A DNA stretch of 8,218 nucleotides from Clostridiales bacterium (GTDB lineage: Bacteria; Bacillota; Clostridia; Christensenellales; Christensenellaceae), in the NCBI GenBank assembly GCA_003510345.1, contig DOMW01000269.1:1-8218 (forward strand), read 5' to 3'. This document shows positions 1 through 5,519 of the stretch, piece by piece. Within the stretch, counting starts at the first letter, position 1. Every line of letters starts with the position of its first letter. The position numbers and the translations under genes were made by a program. The notes under the pieces are model-generated. The model saw only the letters and a list, made by a program, of their open reading frames with translations, made no database searches and was not told the origin of the DNA.

Positions 1-618
1 CACAATAGAATGTGCTTTATTTACAATACACATATCTTTCAAGGTCTGCATTACTTTTGAAACCACTTCATCCAGTTCTTCCACGCTGTCCGCCGCCACG
101 ACCACGCCCTGGTTCTGCAAAAACAATGTGTCCGGCACGTTTTCAAACGCGGACAGCGCCGCTTTCACGGCTTTGGCCAGTTCACTGCCGGGCAGCGCGA
201 ACGGCGCCCACGCCGCCTGCGGAAACAGCTCGCCGGCCAGTTTCTTGCCGCCTTCGCCGCACACCATGCCGTTTACAAGCGCGGGGTGCAGGTGCAGCAC
301 ATAATTTTGGGGGAACATACTGTGCAGAACACATTCCGTGCTCGGCATCCCGCTCCGCTGCAGCGGCAGCACAGCCGCCCGTATATCGGCAAGCTGCGCG
401 TCCATATCCGCGTATTCTGTTTCCGCTATTTTTGCCAGCCTTTCCGCGTCCATCGCGATAAAACCATACTCGGTAAGTTCGGAAAGCTGCGTATCCGCAT
501 ATTTGATATACAGCGTTCCGTCTTTTTTGAACGACGCACTGCCATGCCCCGCGGGTGCATACGCCCCGTCGCCGCCATACCGCCTGCCGGTTTCCGCCAG
601 TTTTTTCAAAAGACTCAT
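1..618 (-). CDS. Class II aldolase/adducin-family sugar-phosphate aldolase, 3' end cut by window edge
   Basis: The reading frame is open for 206 codons from the ATG at 618 to the left edge, so the C-terminus is missing. A GAGGAG ribosome binding site lies 10 nt upstream. The family signature is visible: a PSTE segment with Glu95, then His109-Leu-His111-Pro, which match the catalytic glutamate and the first two zinc-ligand histidines of fuculose/rhamnulose-phosphate aldolases. About 59 residues on comes LFLQNQGVV, where the family normally has NHG; the third zinc-ligand histidine appears to be Gln170. The gene follows rhamnulokinase with a 39-nt gap on the same strand, so the inferred role is cleavage of L-rhamnulose 1-phosphate to dihydroxyacetone phosphate and L-lactaldehyde in the cytoplasm. 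It does not look like the classical E. coli RhaD sequence; it is closer to shorter class II aldolases found in Clostridia. The function is inferred from family plus context, and another deoxysugar phosphate is possible. Confidence 0.85.
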   Translation of the reverse strand, partial: MSLLKKLAETGRRYGGDGAYAPAGHGSASFKKDGTLYIKYADTQLSELTEYGFIAMDAERLAKIAETEYADMDAQLADIRAAVLPLQRSGMPSTECVLHSMFPQNYVLHLHPALVNGMVCGEGGKKLAGELFPQAAWAPFALPGSELAKAVKAALSAFENVPDTLFLQNQGVVVAADSVEELDEVVSKVMQTLKDMCIVNKAHSIV

Positions 619-657
619 TTCACTACTACTCCTCATCTGTGTTCCTACCCCCGCTCA

Positions 658-2130
658 CTACGGCCTTGTTAGCCCCGTCCTGTTAAGGTATTCGCCATAC
701 GCGTCGTCCCAGGCCGCGCTTGTTTGCGCTTCGTACCGTTTGATATCCTCCGCCCGCGCGACGATCTCCCGCGCTTCTTTGATATCCTTTATTTCCCCTG
801 CCGCGATAAGCTGCAACGCAATATTCCCCAGCACGGTCGCTTCTGTGGGGCCTGCCAGCACGTCTTTGCCGGAAGCGTTCGCCGTCATCTGGTTCAAAAG
901 CGCGCTGTTCGCACCGCCGCCTACGACATGGATTGTTTTTGTTTTGATACCCGCACTCCGTTCCACCGCTTCCGCTGTGTAACGGTATTTCATGGCGAGG
1001 CTCTCGACAAGGCACCGGATAACCTCGCCTTCCGTTTCCGGAACAGGCTGGCCGGTGTCCTTGCAATACTTCCTGATACGCCCGGGCATATCACCCGGCT
1101 TGATAAATTCGGGCGCGTCCACATCGATAATGCTCCTGAGCGGCTCGCATTCCGCCGCCATAGCGTCGAGCTGCGCGAAACTGTATTCTTTGCCCTCGCG
1201 TATCCATTGCCGCCGCGACTCCGCGTGCAGCCACGTACCCATAATGTTTTTCAGGTAGCGGATACTGCGCTCTACGCCGCCTTCATTTGTAAGGTTATAT
1301 GCCCGCCCCAGTTCGTTGATCACAGGCCCGCCCAGTTCCGTACCCATCAAACTCCATGTGCCGCTGCTGATATAAATGAAATGCTTTTCCTGTGTGGGTA
1401 CCACGGCCACCGCCGAAGCCGTATCGTGTGACGCGATGTTCATCACCTGCGCGGGCGGCGCGTTAAGCTCTTCCTGCAGTTCCTTTTTGAGCGTGCCGCA
1501 AACGCTGCCCGGCATCACGATGGGGCATAATATCGCGGGGTCTACCCCTATGGCGCGCACGAGGTCCATATCCCAATCGCGCGCTTCCGCGGAAAGAAGC
1601 TCGGATGTGGAGGCGATCGTATATTCCGTCTTCATCTCGCCTGTCAGAAAATAATTGAAAAGGTCGGGTGTAAACAACATTTTTTGCGTCCGTTTCAACT
1701 GGTCGGGGTGCTGCTCCACTAGGCTGGCAAGCTGGTAGATCGTATTGATCTGCAAGTCCTGCACACCTGTTGCCGCATAGATCTTTTCCTGCGGCAGTTT
1801 TTGATGCAGCGCGCGGTAGCCGTCTGTGCGGCCGTCCCTGTAATGCACCGGGTTTGCCGCAAGCTGCCCGTCAAAACCCACAAGGCCAAAATCCACGCCC
1901 CAGGTATCGATGCCGATCATATCGAACCCACCCGCAAGCACCGCCTTGCCGATCCCCTGCTTAATCTCGTAGAACAAACGCAAAAAATCCCAATAAAGCG
2001 TACCGTTCATACTGACCGGGTCGTTTGTAAAACGGTGCAGTTCCCGCACGTTGATCTTTCCATCAGCAAACTCGCCCAGCATGGCCCGCCCGCTCGAGGC
2101 GCCTAAATCGAGCGCCAAGATTCTCTTCAT
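658..2130 (-). CDS. rhaB: Rhamnulokinase (FGGY-family carbohydrate kinase)
   Basis: This is a complete 490-residue cytoplasmic kinase, about the size of E. coli RhaB. It phosphorylates L-rhamnulose with ATP to L-rhamnulose 1-phosphate. The N-terminal FGGY domain opens with the phosphate-binding motif Asp8-LGASSGR and carries the rhamnulokinase-like IDTWGVDFG (Asp75 to Gly82). The SHDTASA motif places Asp236 where the family has its catalytic base, and SSGTWSLMGTELG follows at about residue 255. The C-terminal domain has VVGGGANSALLNQ and the GPTEATVLGNIA segment of FGGY_C. The ATG at 2130 is preferred because GGAGG lies 7 nt before it; a GTG directly upstream (2133) would be only 4 nt away. 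It is the first gene of a leftward operon with the aldolase; isomerase and transport genes are presumably beyond the left edge. L-fuculokinase or xylulokinase activity is less likely given motifs and partner. Confidence 0.93.
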   Translation of the reverse strand: MKRILALDLGASSGRAMLGEFADGKINVRELHRFTNDPVSMNGTLYWDFLRLFYEIKQGIGKAVLAGGFDMIGIDTWGVDFGLVGFDGQLAANPVHYRDGRTDGYRALHQKLPQEKIYAATGVQDLQINTIYQLASLVEQHPDQLKRTQKMLFTPDLFNYFLTGEMKTEYTIASTSELLSAEARDWDMDLVRAIGVDPAILCPIVMPGSVCGTLKKELQEELNAPPAQVMNIASHDTASAVAVVPTQEKHFIYISSGTWSLMGTELGGPVINELGRAYNLTNEGGVERSIRYLKNIMGTWLHAESRRQWIREGKEYSFAQLDAMAAECEPLRSIIDVDAPEFIKPGDMPGRIRKYCKDTGQPVPETEGEVIRCLVESLAMKYRYTAEAVERSAGIKTKTIHVVGGGANSALLNQMTANASGKDVLAGPTEATVLGNIALQLIAAGEIKDIKEAREIVARAEDIKRYEAQTSAAWDDAYGEYLNRTGLTRP

Positions 2131-2137
2131 CACCGTT

Positions 2138-2142
2138 CCTCC
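2138..2142 (-). promoter_or_regulatory. Ribosome binding site of rhaB
   Basis: GGAGG read on the minus strand. It is 7 nt from the ATG at 2130 and 4 nt from an adjoining GTG at 2133, so it favours the ATG start. The plus-strand RNA fold described at 2158-2347 begins only 16 nt away, so folding or antisense pairing there could affect access to this site. Confidence 0.75.
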
Positions 2143-2157
2143 AATCGTTGAACACTC

Positions 2158-2347
2158 TTTAGAGCAACCCCGCGAACGGTAGCCGAGGTAGGTCTGAGCA
2201 AGATCGTATTCAGGCTAGGCGCGGACACGCAGGCGTATCGGCACATACGGCCAGTGGCCGTAACGACGCATGAATGCGATTTTGCCGGAGATAACCGGCT
2301 ATCGATTGTCAAGATGCTCTATACTCCCGGCTGCCGCGCGTTTGCGC
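2158..2347 (+). ncRNA. Candidate structured RNA with nested helices and a possible pseudoknot (family not recognised)
   Basis: Nested complementary arms are visible: P1 2160-2166 with 2315-2321 (7 bp); P2 2177-2185 with 2296-2304 (9 bp); P3 2198-2212 with 2271-2285 (15 bp); and an apical hairpin 2246-2252 with 2256-2262 (TACGGCC/GGCCGTA). The internal loops between P1, P2 and P3 are 10-12 nt per side. A loop segment, CGCGAAC (2171-2177), can pair with GTTTGCG (2340-2346) outside P1, which would make a pseudoknot. All four non-Watson-Crick pairs (one in P2, two in P3, one in the pseudoknot) are G.U in plus-strand RNA and would be A.C mismatches on minus, hence the strand call. Against it, I see no good plus-strand promoter or terminator, while a strong minus-strand promoter (2387-2415) would transcribe the complement as the rhaB leader. 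It has no coding character. The family is unknown to me; 6S, raiA-type and riboswitch models are untested. Confidence 0.45.
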
Positions 2348-2386
2348 ACAAAAAAACAACCGATTTGTAAATTCCCTACTTATTCT

Positions 2387-2415
2387 ATTGTATTTTTTTA
2401 CACGGTACAAGTCAA
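2387..2415 (-). promoter_or_regulatory. Sigma-A promoter of the rhaB operon
   Basis: Read on the minus strand: -35 TTGACT (2415-2410), a 17-bp spacer, and -10 TACAAT (2392-2387). Transcription would start near 2380 and give a leader of about 250 nt before rhaB, which contains the complement of the structured element. A 5-bp inverted repeat, TTGTA/TACAA (2388-2392 and 2406-2410), lies within the spacer and -10 region and might be a regulator site, but it is short enough to be chance. Confidence 0.7.
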
Positions 2416-2557
2416 GGGCTGCCGGTTATTATACTATGGTTACCTAAACTGCCGTCAAAGTTTAATACAAAACCGCGTAGATGGGCCGCTCCCAAATTAA
2501 CAAGCGAAAAGAATGCTTTACGTGATTATTACATTCCCGTAACAACTATATGGGGTA

Positions 2558-2599
2558 ATGAGGAGGGATCATCAGCGGAAAGGAAGTATCAATCTATGA
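2558..2599 (+). other. Possible 13-codon upstream micro-ORF coupled to the amidase gene
   Basis: ATG at 2558 opens a 13-codon frame whose TGA (2597-2599) overlaps the amidase start codon as ATGA. An AGGAGGG sequence sits inside this frame (2561-2567) with no start codon at a usable distance, while the amidase has its own GGAAG site 9 nt from its ATG. No clear ribosome binding site precedes the micro-ORF itself. The rest of 2416-2595 holds only weak promoter-like sequences (TATACT at 2430-2435 without a good -35) and no gene that I can see. Confidence 0.15.
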
Positions 2600-3429
2600 G
2601 CGGCAACCGCAATAAACAATGGAGGGCAACGGCGCGTACATGGAAGATCATCGCCGTATTTACCAGCATCCTTGCCATACTGCTTTTTGTCATGCTGGTA
2701 AGGACAGCGGCGACAGCGCACCCGGCAATGGAGGAAGACAAAGAGCCCTCGCCGTCCCAGGCGGCCGCGCTAAACGCATTGCCCGCGCAGCCCGTACAGC
2801 CTGCGGCGCAGGATATAGGTTCCACGCTTTCCGGCAAACGGGTATTGATAGATCCCGGCCATGGCGACACGGATGTGGGAACCATAGGCCCGCTCACCGG
2901 CAGGTATGAAAGTGAGGTCAACCTGGAGATTTCGCTGAAACTGCGTGACGCGCTTACACAAAAAGGCGTGGATGTCGTCATGACCCGTGAAAGCGACGAG
3001 CCGCTTGCCGCGGAAAATGAGCAGGATGTTACCGTGCGCAAGGAGGCCGATATGGTGAAGCGCGAGGAGATTATAGAAAACACGAATGCCGACTTTTTAT
3101 TGAGCATCCACCAAAACCGTTTTGACGACGCAAGCGTAGCCGGACCGCAAGTTTTTTACCTCAAAACGCAGGATGGGCAGGAATATTGGGCCGACTTCGC
3201 AAGAGCGATACAAGGCGCGCTGAATGAACGCTTGCCTGTGGAAAACCCGCGCGGTATAAGCCCGGGCGACTGGAGGCTTTTAAAGAAGGGCGGCCAGCCG
3301 GGCTGTATCATAGAGTGCGGTTTCTTTTCCAACCCCGCGGAAGAAACATTACTGCAAACGGAGGAGTACCAAAATGAAATAGTAGCCGCCATCGTTGCAG
3401 GTCTGGAAGGGTATGTGAATGGCGGCTGA
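2596..3429 (+). CDS. Membrane-anchored N-acetylmuramoyl-L-alanine amidase, CwlD-like (Amidase_3)
   Basis: The protein has 277 residues. A basic N-terminus is followed by one hydrophobic segment (about residues 17-35), an uncleaved signal anchor or signal peptide, then a short Ala/Pro-rich linker and the zinc amidase domain from about residue 78. The family residues are present: DPGHGD with His89, the YESEVNLEI segment with Glu105, SIHQN with His172, and IIECGF with catalytic Glu240. The enzyme cuts the amide bond between N-acetylmuramic acid and the stem peptide outside the membrane. The single-domain layout, the SIHQN-to-QVFY spacing and the GDWRLLKKGGQPGCIIE segment resemble CwlD, the amidase that helps make muramic-delta-lactam in spore cortex; that assignment is inference, and a vegetative amidase is the alternative. 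It is about 40 residues longer than B. subtilis CwlD, mainly in the anchor and linker. The start has GGAAG 9 nt upstream. No terminator is seen before the next promoter. Confidence 0.9.
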   Translation: MSGNRNKQWRATARTWKIIAVFTSILAILLFVMLVRTAATAHPAMEEDKEPSPSQAAALNALPAQPVQPAAQDIGSTLSGKRVLIDPGHGDTDVGTIGPLTGRYESEVNLEISLKLRDALTQKGVDVVMTRESDEPLAAENEQDVTVRKEADMVKREEIIENTNADFLLSIHQNRFDDASVAGPQVFYLKTQDGQEYWADFARAIQGALNERLPVENPRGISPGDWRLLKKGGQPGCIIECGFFSNPAEETLLQTEEYQNEIVAAIVAGLEGYVNGG

Positions 3430-3498
3430 AAATTGAGTGTATTGATTGGGCGGCTGGTGCGCGTATCATGTGAAAGAGTGTAATGCACGGAAGTAACA

Positions 3499-3527
3499 TT
3501 GACACGCAGGAAGTGGTTTGATATTAT
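3499..3527 (+). promoter_or_regulatory. Consensus sigma-A promoter of the surface-protein gene
   Basis: TTGACA (3499-3504), a 17-bp spacer and TATTAT (3522-3527) make an almost ideal housekeeping promoter. The start would be near 3534, leaving a short leader of about 58 nt. The AAGGAG ribosome binding site (3581-3586) is 5 nt from the ATG at 3592. The gene is therefore probably transcribed separately from the amidase gene and at a good level. Confidence 0.8.
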
Positions 3528-3591
3528 ATAATTGTAAACTTATGTATTCGCAATGAAGACACAGAATCCCTTGCCATAAAAAGGAGAAACT

Positions 3592-4908
3592 ATGAAACGG
3601 TTATGTAAAGTATTGTGTGCCGTTACAGTCGCGTTGCTTTGTCTCAGCGTGGTAACAGTGGGGATGGCCGGGGAAACGGCCGACGCCGCCGTCATTTCGG
3701 AAAAGCCGCTATCTGAATCGGCGCTGCCGGAAGAAAATGCCGGGCAAGCGCCCGGTGAAGCCTTTGCCGAGGAAACGGCTGAAAACGAAGAACAGCCGGT
3801 TAGCAGCGCGGAAGAAGAGGGCAGCGAAGCGCCGGCGGCAGCCGTTGCTGAAGAATCTGTGGAAGGCGAAGCGCCAACTGACGGTGCTGACATACCACCT
3901 TTAGTGGCGGTTTCCGGCGTTACGCTGGACAGGCATGAGATCGATATGTTTGTGGGTAGAGGTAACGGGGAGCAGCTTGTGGCTACTGTTTTGCCGGAAG
4001 ACGCGGACAATAAAAACGTAACATGGGCAAGCAGCAATGAAAACAACGTTTTTGTAGATGACACAGGGTTAGTATGGTCGAGGGTACCCGCCCCTAGACC
4101 GGCACCAAACCCCGACCCGACCAAGGGAAACTTTCACTATACCAGTACAGAGGGCGGCCCCGACTGGGCGGAGACCGTCACTGTAACGACAGAAGAAAGC
4201 GGCTATACGGATGTATGTAACGTCAACATATATGGCCCCAGGGTCGCTACGGTAGCGGGGCTGCCCGCCGACCGGCGGTCTGTGAAAGTGGGCGATCGAT
4301 TCACGCTGTTTATCGAGGGGAGCGACGTGGCAAAGGCGTTTGCGTGGGACTGGGATGAAACGGTATTCCGCGGGGAACCACATGGCGATGCCAATAATTC
4401 CATTACTTTTACGGCGATCCGCCCCACTGAAAAAATAACTGATACAACACAGTGGCCTGCTGCTCTTATAACTTATGCCGGTTATCAAACGGATTTTATC
4501 GTAACGGCGGCGAATAACGCGTACAGTGTGACCAGCACGGATCTGACGTTTACCGGCGGCAACGCGCCTGCAAAAATGGTGATCGACGCCGACCACACAA
4601 AATATACGGCGACAACCGTGGATGGAACCGCCGCGCCCGTAGAGGTGGCGTCGGGCAGTACGGTTATTACCTTCCCGGCACAATATCTCAATACGCTTTC
4701 CAATGGCACGCATACGGTACGCGTGGAATTTACGGATGGGTATGCGCAGGCAACGCTTACTATAAAGAAACCGGGGCAGCCTGTCTCTCCGCAGACGGAT
4801 GACCGCGCGAATTTGATTGGTTGGGTCGTACTTGCCGCGCTGGCGGGTTTAACGCTTGTTTGCACAGTATTGCTGAAAAACTTTAAAAAGCATCCGCAAT
4901 CAAAGTAA
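3592..4908 (+). CDS. Secreted Ig-like (Big_2) surface protein with C-terminal membrane/sorting-type anchor
   Basis: The protein has 438 residues and unknown function. A signal peptide (basic start, hydrophobic core to about residue 27, likely cut after an Ala-Asp-Ala near 33) leads into a low-complexity Glu/Ala-rich acidic stalk to about residue 100. A bacterial Ig-like group 2 domain follows (about 107-215, starting VSGVTLDRHEI and including VTWASSNE), interrupted near 163-176 by a Pro-rich stretch. A second beta-rich segment (216-308) and a third domain (310-395) ending in NTLSNGTHTVRVEF come next; the third resembles domains common in gut Clostridia surface proteins. The C-terminus has SPQTD (399-403), a membrane helix (408-428) and a Lys-rich tail. 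This is the layout of a sortase signal, but with Asp in place of the usual Gly. It may therefore be wall-linked by a variant sortase or simply membrane-anchored. It is probably an adhesin or wall-associated scaffold; no catalytic domain is seen. Confidence 0.85.
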   Translation: MKRLCKVLCAVTVALLCLSVVTVGMAGETADAAVISEKPLSESALPEENAGQAPGEAFAEETAENEEQPVSSAEEEGSEAPAAAVAEESVEGEAPTDGADIPPLVAVSGVTLDRHEIDMFVGRGNGEQLVATVLPEDADNKNVTWASSNENNVFVDDTGLVWSRVPAPRPAPNPDPTKGNFHYTSTEGGPDWAETVTVTTEESGYTDVCNVNIYGPRVATVAGLPADRRSVKVGDRFTLFIEGSDVAKAFAWDWDETVFRGEPHGDANNSITFTAIRPTEKITDTTQWPAALITYAGYQTDFIVTAANNAYSVTSTDLTFTGGNAPAKMVIDADHTKYTATTVDGTAAPVEVASGSTVITFPAQYLNTLSNGTHTVRVEFTDGYAQATLTIKKPGQPVSPQTDDRANLIGWVVLAALAGLTLVCTVLLKNFKKHPQSK

Positions 4909-4930
4909 GGATACTACACTACAACGTGTC

Positions 4931-4960
4931 AAAAAAGCCAACCGGGAGGTTGGCTTTTTT
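4931..4960. terminator. Bidirectional intrinsic terminator
   Basis: A perfect 13-bp inverted repeat (4931-4943 with 4948-4960) encloses a GGGA loop. The arms begin with six A and end with six T, so a GC-core hairpin followed by a U tract forms on either strand. It lies 22 nt after the surface-protein stop codon on plus and 17 nt after the tRNA-Glu 3' end on minus, and so serves both convergent units. Confidence 0.95.
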
Positions 4961-4977
4961 GCTCTGTAGCTCTGACG

Positions 4978-5052
4978 TGGTGACCCCGCGGGGAATCGAA
5001 CCCCGGTTACAGGCGTGAGAGGCCTGTGTCTTGACCGCTTGACCACGGGGCC
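4978..5052 (-). tRNA. tRNA-Glu, anticodon CTC, CCA encoded
   Basis: The 75-nt cloverleaf reads on the minus strand. The acceptor stem is GGCCCCG with CGGGGTC (including a G2.U71 pair), the discriminator base is A, and CCA is encoded at 4980-4978. The anticodon arm is CAGGC-CTCTCAC-GCCTG, giving anticodon CTC, which reads the GAG glutamate codon. The T arm is CGGGG-TTCGATT-CCCCG, and the D arm contains the AAGCGGTCAA loop typical of Firmicute tRNA-Glu. It is a single-gene unit with its own promoter and a shared terminator. Confidence 0.97.
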
Positions 5053-5066
5053 ATAGCGCAGTATTT

Positions 5067-5095
5067 ATTCTAATGGAGCACGCTCATTTTGTCAA
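5067..5095 (-). promoter_or_regulatory. Promoter of tRNA-Glu
   Basis: On the minus strand, TTGACA (5095-5090), a 17-bp spacer and TAGAAT (5072-5067). The start would be near 5060, about 8 nt before the mature tRNA 5' end, so the precursor has a very short leader. Confidence 0.85.
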
Positions 5096-5166
5096 GACAA
5101 GCCGCTTACTAATTAAAACAGCGGCTATCGCCCTGCAATGTGGTCCCGCGATTTCCGCAAAAAATG

Positions 5167-5195
5167 TTGACAATTTCCATTTTGTATATTACACT
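5167..5195 (+). promoter_or_regulatory. Sigma-A promoter of the sugar ABC-transporter operon
   Basis: TTGACA (5167-5172), a 17-bp spacer and TACACT (5190-5195). The expected start, near 5202, leaves a 5' leader of about 320 nt before the ATPase gene. A palindromic operator lies directly at the start site. It is the best plus-strand promoter in the 5096-5519 gap; a TATAAT at 5500-5505 lacks a -35 and abuts the ribosome binding site. Confidence 0.65.
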
Positions 5196-5204
5196 GTATT
5201 TAAA

Positions 5205-5220
5205 TTGTGCACGAGCACAA
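5205..5220 (+). promoter_or_regulatory. Palindromic operator candidate at the transcription start
   Basis: TTGTGCACGAGCACAA is a perfect 6-bp inverted repeat around ACGA, with an A-CG-A centre. It lies about 10-25 bp after the -10 element, where a bound repressor would block initiation. Even-length palindromes centred on CG are typical of LacI/GalR-family regulators, the usual controllers of this type of importer. The regulator gene is not in the window, and the repeat could also simply fold as an RNA hairpin. Confidence 0.5.
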
Positions 5221-5311
5221 GAGTGGAAAAACGAAGCAGGGCGGCTCGCGTCGGCTTGTATTGTCAGAATAAAAGGCCCGGCGCTGAGAAAATAAAAATG
5301 AAACGTTCCGA

Positions 5312-5333
5312 CACATAATTCATGTGATTTTTT
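5312..5333 (+). terminator. Weak terminator/attenuator-like hairpin in the leader
   Basis: CACAT (5312-5316) and ATGTG (5322-5326) form a 5-bp stem followed by a run of six T (5328-5333), about 110 nt after the predicted start. The stem is short and AT-rich, so on its own it is a poor terminator; it could be chance. Confidence 0.2.
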
Positions 5334-5519
5334 GAGGTTTGATTGAAGGGTAGAATGCTATATTTCGGGCGATTGCCTTACCAGGGTAAGCGAGGAAGGC
5401 AGTGAATACGCAGTACAAGCAGAGGTATTCATGGCGCTTTGTTTTCCTTTGCCGGGCGGTGGGCTTTAAGGTTGTGAGCCTTGCGGTTCTGCAAACCCGT
5501 ATAATGGAGGTAGTGTTTT

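Larger units (their letters stand above)
5202..5519 (+). promoter_or_regulatory. Long hairpin-rich 5' leader of the ABC-transporter operon
   Basis: This stretch of about 320 nt has no convincing gene. Complementary arms are TGCCTT (5374-5379) with AAGGCA (5396-5401), enclosing CTTAC/GTAAG; TGAATAC (5403-5409) with GTATTCA (5425-5431); and AAGG/CCTT repeats near 5468-5482. GGAGG (5506-5510) is the ribosome binding site of the ATPase, 9 nt from its ATG. A leader this long and structured suggests post-initiation control, but I do not recognise a known riboswitch class. Confidence 0.35.

Noticed and set aside
12..982. Long plus-strand frames opposite the aldolase and kinase genes
   Set aside because: They are antisense shadows produced by GC-rich codon use; the minus-strand frames carry clear family motifs and ribosome binding sites.
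2250..2259. GCCACTGGCC on the minus strand as part of a cobalamin riboswitch
   Set aside because: The other conserved boxes of that class are absent, and the match sits in a simple hairpin.
2130..2312. 60-codon minus-strand frame just upstream of rhaB
   Set aside because: It lies entirely in the self-complementary RNA-like region, lacks a credible ribosome binding site, and its product has no recognisable protein character.
2336..2347. GCGC-GTTT-GCGC hairpin as a terminator of the plus-strand RNA
   Set aside because: It is followed by an A run, not a T run, on plus; the 3' half is also used by the proposed pseudoknot.
2430..2435. TATACT as the amidase promoter
   Set aside because: The sequence 17 bp upstream has little match to TTGACA, and no sporulation-type -35 could be recognised, so the amidase promoter stays unassigned.
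5100..5126. AGCCGCT/AGCGGCT inverted repeat as a terminator or operator
   Set aside because: The loop is 13 nt, no T run follows on either strand, and it sits away from the -10 elements; it is probably incidental.
5073..5318. 81-codon plus-strand frame in the gap before the ABC operon
   Set aside because: It starts within the tRNA promoter, runs across the ABC-operon promoter and operator, and has no ribosome binding site or recognisable sequence.
5500..5505. TATAAT just before the ATPase gene as a promoter
   Set aside because: No -35 at 16-18 bp upstream, and a start there would fall in or after the ribosome binding site, leaving almost no leader.
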